Positions 1 through 6,298 of a stretch of 19,316 nucleotides of DNA are shown piece after piece. Origin of the DNA: Bog-950 sp964493695 (lineage in GTDB: Bacteria > Bacteroidota > Bacteroidia > Chitinophagales > LD1); assembly GCA_964493695.1 (NCBI GenBank), contig CAZBPG010000073.1, positions 1 through 19,316 on the forward strand, given 5' to 3'. The first letter of the stretch is position 1. The number at the start of each line of letters is the position of its first letter. Below the pieces are notes generated by a model. The model was not told where the DNA came from and ran no database searches. It saw nothing but the letters and a program-made list of their open reading frames with translations. A program made the position numbers and the translations under genes.

Positions 1-3000
1 AAGTTGGTTCCCGAAGTAACGGCCCCCGAATCGATAGTATAGTTGCCGTTTAATCCAAGATTGACCTGTAATACAGAGGAATCGTTAGCATTTGTAGCAT
101 CCGCAAAACCATTAGGCAGCGAACTGAAAGCGCTCAGGTTGTAAACCACACCGGAAGTGTAAGTAATTGTTCCCATGTTCAGCACGGTATCTTCACCGGG
201 CAGCAGGTTAATTGCAAATACATTACCGCTATTGGATGAAGGTGTGCCATTGGCTGTTGTATAAATGGTAACAGTGTTTAAAGTGGCAGCACCGAAATTC
301 TGGAGCGTCACAAATAAACTATCGGTACCGGGACAAATCGAAGAGATAATACTTGTGATACCTGCATCGTCTAATGTAGGAGTAAACTCAAAAGCACCGG
401 GATCAGGAGTGGTAGTGCGAATGTTTCCAAGAATATCATCGGGAACTATGGCAGTTAAATTTTGCCCCATGTTATTTATACCAGCAGAAGCAGGAGCAAG
501 GTCACCGGTAGACGGTGAAGCAAACAAAGGATTAAATTCCTTAGAGCTTGAATCCATAAAAGAAGTGGCCATCCAGTCGAAGAGGGTGGCCTGTGGTGAG
601 CCGTTGTTTCCAAAGTAGCTGGCAGTAGAAACAGCATCTACGTATACGTCATTAAAATCAGACACAAGATTGGCGGGCAGAGTAGTGTAATGAAGCCCAT
701 ACATGGCAGCGGTTCCGCCACGGGTAATTGAAACAACGTTGTTCTTAATGTTAATGCTATCAGATGTGCCAAGCACATAAATACCCCGTGTAGTAGTGGA
801 TCCACCGGTAGCAGCTGTGTTATCGAGTGAAATACTATTATGGTAGTAGTTAGAATAAAGTGAACCGGATATGTAAAATCCATTAGCGGTACCGTTATGG
901 TTGATATTGTAGATTGCATTATTGGCTACTAAGATATCCTGTGATAATCCTCCACCGTCAGATGTTATATCAATACCGTAAAAGGCACTAGTATTCGAAG
1001 GATTAGCATCATGCGAATTGTGGATGCGGTTTTTCAGAATTTTTGTTTTCGGATTGGTTGTACCGGTAACATAAATACCTTCCAGCGTACCTGCAGTAGT
1101 TAAATTCGGACGGCTTAAATCGTTTCCGATAATCTCACAAGCGGAGGAAAGGTTAAGTCTGATACCCGTATTGTAGAAATCAACAATAGTATTGCCGCTA
1201 ACTATATTGCTGTTGCAGCCCACGGCACCGGTGGTGCCATAAAGCGTGATTCCGTAATAAGGTCCACCTGATGTGCCTCCCTTAATTACGTTATTTAAAA
1301 ACTGATTAGAGTTAGCATTGTTACCTGGGCCTACCGGTGTTGTTACAGATGCTGAAGCACAGATACCGCACGAATTAGTTGAGCTGGTAGATGTAACAGC
1401 GCTTAAATCAATTTCGCAATTGCTGATAATGTTGTTATCCGCATTGTTAGATAACAGGAATCCGAATCCATAAGTAGCATTGGTTCCTACAATTTTCAAA
1501 CTGTCGATAGTAAAATAATCGGACCCGTTAAGGTGCAGCACATATTTTAAAGTAGAAGTGGGGTCAAAGCTCAGTGTTTCTCCTTTACCGTTAATGGTAA
1601 TAGTATTGGTAACAGAAGCACCGCTTATCTGGTTAAATGAAATTTGTTCATTGTAAGGGCCAGAGCCGGGCACTACATTAAAAACTACCGGTCCGCAAAT
1701 TCCGTAAGCGTTCAGGGCAGTTTCTACAGCGGTGAACGATTGAAAGTTAGTTCCGCCCGTTGCCACCGCTGAGTTGATAGTGTAGGTGCCTGTAAGTGCC
1801 AGGTTTACCGTAACTACAGTGGTATCGTTTGGTGTATTGGTATCAGCAGATCCGTTAGGGAGAGTGGTATAAGCAGTAATGTTATAGGTATTGCCTGCAG
1901 CGAAAGTAGCTACACCCATACTCAACAGGGTGGTACCGGCAGCAGGAATATTTACTGCAAATGTGTTGCCGCTGTTGGCGGTAGCAACTCCATCTACAAA
2001 CGCAAAAACTGTAACAGAGGTAATAGCAGTAGCTCCGAAGTTTTGCACTGTAACGTAAACGGAATCGGTGCCGGGACATGGGTTAAAACTTATTCCGTTT
2101 GTTCCTGCATCGGTAGCTGCTACATCAAACTCGTAAGCACCAATGTCAGGTGTGGTGAGGCTGCGCGGAGCACCATTAACATCATCAGTTACACCCACCG
2201 GTGTTCCGTTATCATTCAACGTTGTGCTGGTAGGCATAAAATTACCTGAACCCGGATTGGTAAACAATGGGTTTACCGCCAGCGAATTCGAATCATTTAA
2301 AACTCCCGCCTCCCACAGGTTTAAGGTAGCATAACCGGTTCCGTTATAATGGCCAATCTCGTTCAGTCCGGCACCGTTGATGTAGTAGTTGTTATAGTCC
2401 GCAGTAAAGGTACCGGCTACATCAAAGTAAAGCCCTTGGCTTTCGCCTCCACCTGCACGGCTGATATAGATTAAGTTGTCTTTAAAATCAAGCCCGGTTG
2501 CTGCTGTGGTTTGGTGGTAAAATCCTCTTGCTCCGCAAGTAGTACAAGTAGAGTTGGCATCGTCCAGCACTATGGTATTATGATAGTGGTTTACATAATT
2601 AGAACCATTATTAAAAATTCCGTTGTGGTTTCCGTTACCATTGAAGTTATAAACCAGGTTATTAACTACCAGGTTTTCATTGCCGGCAGTGGCATCGCAG
2701 GAAGTAAAATATACCCCGTAAGCGCCTGAAGTGCTTGCTGTATTTCCGTCAAACGGATTGTGAATTTTGTTTTTAGAAACTACACAGTTTTGGCTGGCAG
2801 AGGTAAAATAAATGGCATAGAAAGTAGTCGGATTTCCGCGAAGCGGACGGCTGATTTCGTTTCCTTCAACAAGCGTTCCGTCATTACCATTCAGGTAAAT
2901 ACCGTATTGGTAAAAATCCTGAACAGTGTTATTAGATACTGTATTACCGGCAATGGAATTGGTGGTGCCGTTAGCCACCAGCGTAATGCCGTAATAACCA

Positions 3001-3515
3001 CCGGCAATAGTATTACCGGTAATAGTATTGTAGTCGCAAGCAGAGTTACCGGTACCGGTGGCTGAGGTAGCTGAGTTGCTTACCGAAATTCCGGCATAAT
3101 TGGAAGTTGTTACTGCACTGCCGGCATCAATTATACAATTACTTACAACGTTCGAGTCGGCATTGTTCAACAACTGCACGCCAAAACCATAGGTGCCGGT
3201 AGCGACAATGGTTAGGCTGTCAACTGTCAGGTAGTCGGTACCGTTCAGCTTTGTGGTTGCCCTTTCGTTGGTATTAGTTGCAGCGAAAGTGAGCATCTCA
3301 TAATTCCCGTTAACGGTTACCGTGTTTATTGCTGAAGCTCCCGGTATCTGGTCAAGAATTACCTGCTCTGCATAAGGGCCGCTGCCCACCACCACGTTTA
3401 CTATCACCGGTCCGCAAACACCAAAAGAGTTTAGATGCGAAGCCAGGTCAGTAAAGTTCCGGAAGTTAGTCCCTCCGGTTACGGCACCGCTATCTATGGT
3501 ATAAATGCCCGATAA
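1..3515 (-). repeat. Large tandem intragenic modules (~1.72-1.74 kb period)
   Basis: The motif Y-T-I-(D/N)-S-x-A-V-(T/A)-(T/S)-G-T-N-F recurs at about 3463-3510, 1743-1790 and 1-50, giving spacings of 1720 and 1742 bp (about 573-581 residues). Between repeats the order is the same: a CGPV(I/V)xNVV/FNVV motif, a SGPY-E-Q motif, beta-helix rungs, a (D/G)AxEF motif and a CARDB-like domain. Sequence between copies is clearly diverged, so this is an old duplication of a protein module, not a recent DNA duplication. Confidence 0.8.
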
Positions 3516-4265
3516 GCCCGTGTTTACACCATTGAGGTTGGTAGTGTCATTACTGGTATTTACATCAGCACCGGCACCGTTTACATCGGTTATGTATGCC
3601 TGTATATCATAAGAGGTTCCGGTTGAAAAGTTGTAAGAGCCGAGGATGATATTGGTTGAATTGCCTGAAGCCAAAGGGCCGTAAAAAGTATCAGGCACCT
3701 GCGCAACACCGTTTACCGTCCAGTTAATAATGGCTGAATCAATAATATCCGCACCTCCATTTTGAATAGTTACACTTACATCGTTACTGCCTGCACATAA
3801 AATTCCGCCTGAAGTTGAAAGCCCGGTTAAACCGGCATTAAGACCGGCAGCAGCAGAGTAAGTGATTTGAATATTAGGCCGGATTTTGTAAAGTGTGGAT
3901 GTAGCGTTGAGTGTTGCAGGAGGTGCGGAGGTGCTTACCTGACCTATCACTGAGGTTTCAAACCCTGCAGTGTATTGCCAGTCGTATTTACCCGAAGAAG
4001 GATTGCCCGCTATACCGCTGCAATTCCAGTCGAAAGCAATTTCAAGACTGTTACCGGTGTATACAAACGGAGTGGTAAGCGTAAACTCCACCCATCCGGT
4101 TCCACCGGGTATGGTTTGCGCACTGTTGCTGTAAACCTGGGTAAACGAACCCGAAATGCTGGCCCAGGTGGTGGTGGTTGCCAGTGGCGGAGTGGTGGTT
4201 GAATTATTCATCCAGATATCGAACAGTGCACCGCCAAGCGATGAATCAATGGCGGCTTTGAAAAA
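1..4265 (-). CDS. giant right-handed beta-helix / CARDB-like surface protein, body (C terminus off window)
   Basis: Read from 4265 leftwards, the frame stays open to the window edge, so more than 1400 further residues are encoded and the C terminus is not visible. Using numbering rejoined to the start at 4501: residues ~24-215 are an N-terminal all-beta region of unknown family; ~219-330 are a CARDB-like domain; ~331-785 form a parallel beta-helix region rich in Asn, with repeated N-x-I and YGI/YGV turns, ending in an DIGAYEF motif; ~790-905 are a second CARDB-like domain (CPGTDSVYVTVQNFG). The whole unit then repeats (905-1367, DPGAFEF, CARDB-like 1370-1480), and a third copy starts at the edge. 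Such architecture is typical of T9SS-exported adhesins or surface carbohydrate-binding proteins of Bacteroidota, but no catalytic motif is visible. A T9SS sorting domain is expected off-window. The first in-frame ATG after the frameshift is at 4211, so an automatic annotation may start there. Confidence 0.8.
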
Positions 4266-4501
4266 GCAATTTTACTTATAGTGGAGCCGTTGGTTATTCC
4301 GGCAGCGCTTAGCTCGGCTGCGGTATACAAAATATTGGCGCGGCTATAGTCGGTAGAGGATGAATTACTGAACCTGTAAATAGGCGCATAAAGGGTGTTG
4401 GCAGGTACTGTAGTTCCTGTGCCAATTTGAGCAGTAGTTTGCGCCATGGTTGAACTAAAACCGGCCGCTAAAACCAATAGGATTAAGGCAAAATGCTTCA
4501 T
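4208..4501 (-). CDS. N-terminal fragment of a giant secreted beta-helix/CARDB-like protein (frameshifted)
   Basis: This is the 97-codon start of the giant gene whose body continues leftwards in another frame. It opens with a signal peptide: Lys-His, a hydrophobic core of about 15 residues, then a cut site near Met-Ala-Gln (residue ~21). The next ~60 residues belong to a region common at the N terminus of Bacteroidota surface proteins. The frame is sensible to Ile-Ala-Phe (codons at 4262-4270) and then reads an unrelated ~17-residue tail to a stop at 4208. Adding one A to the A5 run at 4261-4265 joins it to the downstream frame as Ile-Ala-Phe-Phe-Lys-Ala-Ala-Ile-Asp. The start is the ATG at 4501; the leader just upstream is AT-rich with no Shine-Dalgarno sequence, as is usual in this phylum. 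I read this as one gene broken by an indel, either real or from sequencing, not as a separate small protein. Confidence 0.75.
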   Translation of the reverse strand: MKHFALILLVLAAGFSSTMAQTTAQIGTGTTVPANTLYAPIYRFSNSSSTDYSRANILYTAAELSAAGITNGSTISKIAFSKPPLIHRLAVHCSISG

Positions 4502-4601
4502 TGCAATAAATTTTACTTGTTATAAAAAAAACTCTGATGCTCTAGTGTGGGAACAAAACTTAACACGAAATTAGGAAATCTGCATTAAGGGAGAAGCAGG
4601 C

Positions 4602-4709
4602 ATGGCAGAAACGCTAAACTTTAACTTATCGGTATCTGATTATGAGCGCATGTTGATGGTAGAAAGTGTTACCCCTATGGAATCTTTTTTTATTTTCAAC
4701 GCACTATAA
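4602..4709 (+). other. Possible 35-aa upstream ORF of the EEP gene
   Basis: An ATG at 4602 preceded by GGGAG with an 8-nt spacer opens a 35-codon frame (MAETLNFNLS at the start, FFIFNAL at the end) that stops at TAA 4707-4709, six bases before the ATG of the sphingomyelinase-like gene and in the same frame. It has no recognised family. It may be a leader ORF, an old N-terminal piece cut off by the stop, or chance. The rest of the 214-bp divergent intergenic region shows no convincing promoter on either strand. Confidence 0.2.
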
Positions 4710-4715
4710 AAGTGT

Positions 4716-5600
4716 ATGAAGAATTATCTGTTGCCGTTGCTGTTGTTGTTTTCTCTTCACGGTATAAGTGGCGGTAATGAACCGGTAGATACGGTTCCTC
4801 CTCATCAAATCAGCATTCTTACATGGAATATTAAAATGCTCCCGCGCGGAGCAACTTTTCTGCATCATCATCCCATTAAGCGGGCACGCATTATTCCCGG
4901 TATTTTAATAAAAGAGTCACCGGATGTAATTGTTTTTCAGGAATCGTACGATGGCAAGGCAATGCGGATGATAAGAAAGAAACTAAAGCCCATGTACCCG
5001 CACCATCAGGGTTTTCAAAACAAAAAAGCGATTACTTACAAACGTGCCGGAGGGGTAATTATGTTCAGCAAGTATCCGGTGAAGGAATTGGAGAGCATCA
5101 AGTATTCGGAGTTAAGAGGAATTGATAAACCGGCTGCTAAAGGCGCGTTATTGATAGAAGTGGAACATCCGGTAAAAAAGTTTCAGGTATTTGGCACGCA
5201 CATGCAGGCAGGCTACGGGCCGCAGATTAAAATGAGCCAGTATAAAGATGCGGGGGCTTTGCTTAAGCGGCACCGTAAAGAGGGAGTGCCCCAGTTTGCA
5301 GCCGGTGATTTTAACACACGAAGGACAGACACCTTACTGTATCCGAAACTGCTGAGCGAACTGGAAATGGAAGACGGTGACATTTGCACCGAGCTGAAAT
5401 GCACCAGCGACCACCTGCTGAACGATATGGACAGTTATGAACCCGCCAAGCGCAACCTTATTGATTATGTTTTTTTTAAGCCCAACGGGGCACCCGCCTC
5501 TAAAGTTAACCGCAGCGTTATGAGCTACGAGCAGCAGTGGCACAAAAACCACCGCGACCTCTCTGACCATTACGCGGTTTTACTGAAAATGGATTTTTAA
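4716..5600 (+). CDS. secreted endonuclease/exonuclease/phosphatase-family protein, neutral sphingomyelinase-like
   Basis: This 294-residue protein has a short N-terminal signal peptide (KNY then a Leu-rich core, cleavage near residue 20) followed by a single EEP-fold domain. The metal and catalytic residues of the fold are all visible: Asn38 in LTWNIKMLPR, Glu76 in VFQES, His162 in GTHMQAG, Asp198 and Asn200 in AAGDFN, Asp250 in LIDYVFF, and the Asp284-His285 pair in DLSDHYAV. The (T/N)-x-N-x-x-MLP start, the AGGVIMFSKYPV segment and GTHMQA resemble bacterial sphingomyelinase C (beta-hemolysin type) more than DNA-repair exonucleases. The inferred role is Mg-dependent hydrolysis of a phosphodiester such as sphingomyelin or ceramide phosphoethanolamine outside the cytoplasm. 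Bacteroidota make sphingolipids, so the substrate could be self or host. It is divergent from the giant gene on its left, convergent with 6299-8440, and probably monocistronic. A nuclease or inositol-phosphatase role is not excluded. Confidence 0.85.
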   Translation: MKNYLLPLLLLFSLHGISGGNEPVDTVPPHQISILTWNIKMLPRGATFLHHHPIKRARIIPGILIKESPDVIVFQESYDGKAMRMIRKKLKPMYPHHQGFQNKKAITYKRAGGVIMFSKYPVKELESIKYSELRGIDKPAAKGALLIEVEHPVKKFQVFGTHMQAGYGPQIKMSQYKDAGALLKRHRKEGVPQFAAGDFNTRRTDTLLYPKLLSELEMEDGDICTELKCTSDHLLNDMDSYEPAKRNLIDYVFFKPNGAPASKVNRSVMSYEQQWHKNHRDLSDHYAVLLKMDF

Positions 5601-5660
5601 GAAAAGACTTCTTTCATAATTCCACTCCAAATTTGTATTGATTTAAGAACAAAGATTAAC

Positions 5661-5721
5661 CCTGCCCGACCGGCAGGCGGAGATTTTAGAAAGCAGAACT
5701 TGCCTGACGGCTTCAGGTTTT
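5661..5721 (+). terminator. Two short hairpins downstream of the EEP gene, possible weak terminator
   Basis: CCTGCC (5661-5666) pairs with GGCAGG (5672-5677) across a 5-nt loop. CCTGA (5703-5707) pairs with TCAGG (5713-5717) across a 5-nt loop and is followed by TTTT. They lie 61-121 nt after the stop of the plus-strand gene. Stems are short and the T-run is brief, so termination here is only a guess. The first element resembles the CCTGCC/GGCAGG palindromes I associate with Bacteroidota intergenic regions (from memory). Nothing else was seen in 5601-5750. Confidence 0.3.
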
Positions 5722-5750
5722 GAATACAAATAACCTGATAAACAAGAAAG

Positions 5751-5927
5751 ATGCAGGTTTGGTTTGCGCGCCTGAGGAATAGATTCTTGCAGTTTACATG
5801 TTTACTGCTGGTAGTTTTACAAAATCTGCTGTCAGTTTCGGAAAAACTGTGGTTAGTTGTAAAGAAACTGATGCCTGTTAAGGGAAAACTGATGATAGCC
5901 AGCGAAAAACCATTGACGGTTTTATAG
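5751..5927 (+). CDS. Small ORF (58 aa) reading into the heptad repeat array; hypothetical
   Basis: An ATG at 5751, preceded by a purine-rich AACAAGAAAG, opens a 58-codon frame that runs into the first 105-bp repeat and ends at TAG 5925-5927 in the second. The N terminus is basic (MQVWFARLRNRF), followed by a hydrophobic stretch (FTCLLLVVLQNLL) and then 7-residue units such as EKLWLVV, KKLMPVK and GKLMIAS. Downstream in the same frame the heptads continue but are cut by TAA (5970), TGA (6114) and TAG (6222). One such piece, from ATG 5976 to 6116, would give 46 residues. No family is recognised. It could be a small membrane-active or coiled-coil peptide, the start of a decayed repeat protein, or a chance frame in a non-coding repeat whose unit length is divisible by three. 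Confidence 0.3.
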   Translation: MQVWFARLRNRFLQFTCLLLVVLQNLLSVSEKLWLVVKKLMPVKGKLMIASEKPLTVL

Positions 5928-6220
5928 AAACTAATGCCAGTTCCGGAAAAACTGGTGTCAGTTGAAAAGTAACTGATGTTAGTTAGAGTAAAACTGACAC
6001 CACCTAGCGAAAAACTGCTGTTAGTTATACAAAAACTGCTGTCAGTTGCGGAGAAACTAATGTTAGGTGTACAAAAACTGATGTTAGTTAGAGTAAAACT
6101 AACCCCACTTAGCTGAAAACTGCTGTTAGTTATACAAAAACTACTGTCAGTTAAGGAGAAACTAATGTTAGCTATACAAAAACTGATGTTGGTTAGAGTA
6201 AAGCTGACACCACATAGCGG
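5801..6220. repeat. Hierarchical tandem repeat: 4 x 105 bp, each 5 x 21 bp
   Basis: Four units start at exactly 105-bp intervals (5801, 5906, 6011, 6116) with no insertions or deletions. By hand count units 3 and 4 differ at 11 of 105 positions; units 1 and 2 are more diverged. Each unit splits into five ~21-bp subunits of the form AAAAACTGnTGTYAGTT plus four variable bases. The fifth subunit in units 2-4 is distinct (CTGACACCAC/CTAACCCCAC type). Most subunits contain a short dyad, for example AACTG-CTGT-CAGTT or AACTAA-TG-TTAGTT, and begin with an A-tract, so A-tracts recur every two helical turns. The array lies between two convergent genes. Function unknown; candidates are a protein-binding array, curved DNA, a structured RNA or a decayed heptad-coding gene. 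Confidence 0.85.
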
Positions 6221-6279
6221 TTAGCTAACGCCCGTTTTTGCACAACCAACACAGCTTTTAATGAATTTTTGTGCAAAAA
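6220..6279. repeat. Palindrome and 11-bp inverted repeat flanking the array
   Basis: The perfect palindrome GTTAGCTAAC sits at 6220-6229, directly at the right end of the 105-bp array. Just beyond it TTTTTGCACAA (6235-6245) is perfectly repeated in inverted orientation as TTGTGCAAAAA (6269-6279) with a 23-nt loop. This could act as a transcript-end hairpin for the minus-strand gene that stops at 6299, but no T-run follows either arm, so a terminator role is uncertain. Confidence 0.45.
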
Positions 6280-6298
6280 GAGTCGAAATGGAAGCTTT

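Noticed and set aside
1..3500. Frequent ACCGGT words as a possible recognition or methylation site
   Set aside because: They mostly encode Thr-Gly in phase with the genes, so they follow from amino-acid and codon use in Thr/Gly-rich proteins.
1..4200. Plus-strand ORFs of 60-120 codons across the left region
   Set aside because: They lie opposite a continuous minus-strand coding frame with clear domain structure and have no signals of their own.
4255..4270. Canonical programmed -1 frameshift site
   Set aside because: The site is T-TTT-TCA in the zero frame, not a full X-XXY-YYZ slippery heptamer, and no strong downstream structure was seen; an indel is simpler. Kept only as a minor option in the findings.
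5801..6220. CRISPR array
   Set aside because: Subunits are contiguous and degenerate, with no unique spacers between identical repeats and no cas genes nearby.
6220..6236. Integron attC-like core (GTTAGC / TAACGCC)
   Set aside because: Only one site, no matching long imperfect palindrome, no integrase gene and no cassette structure.
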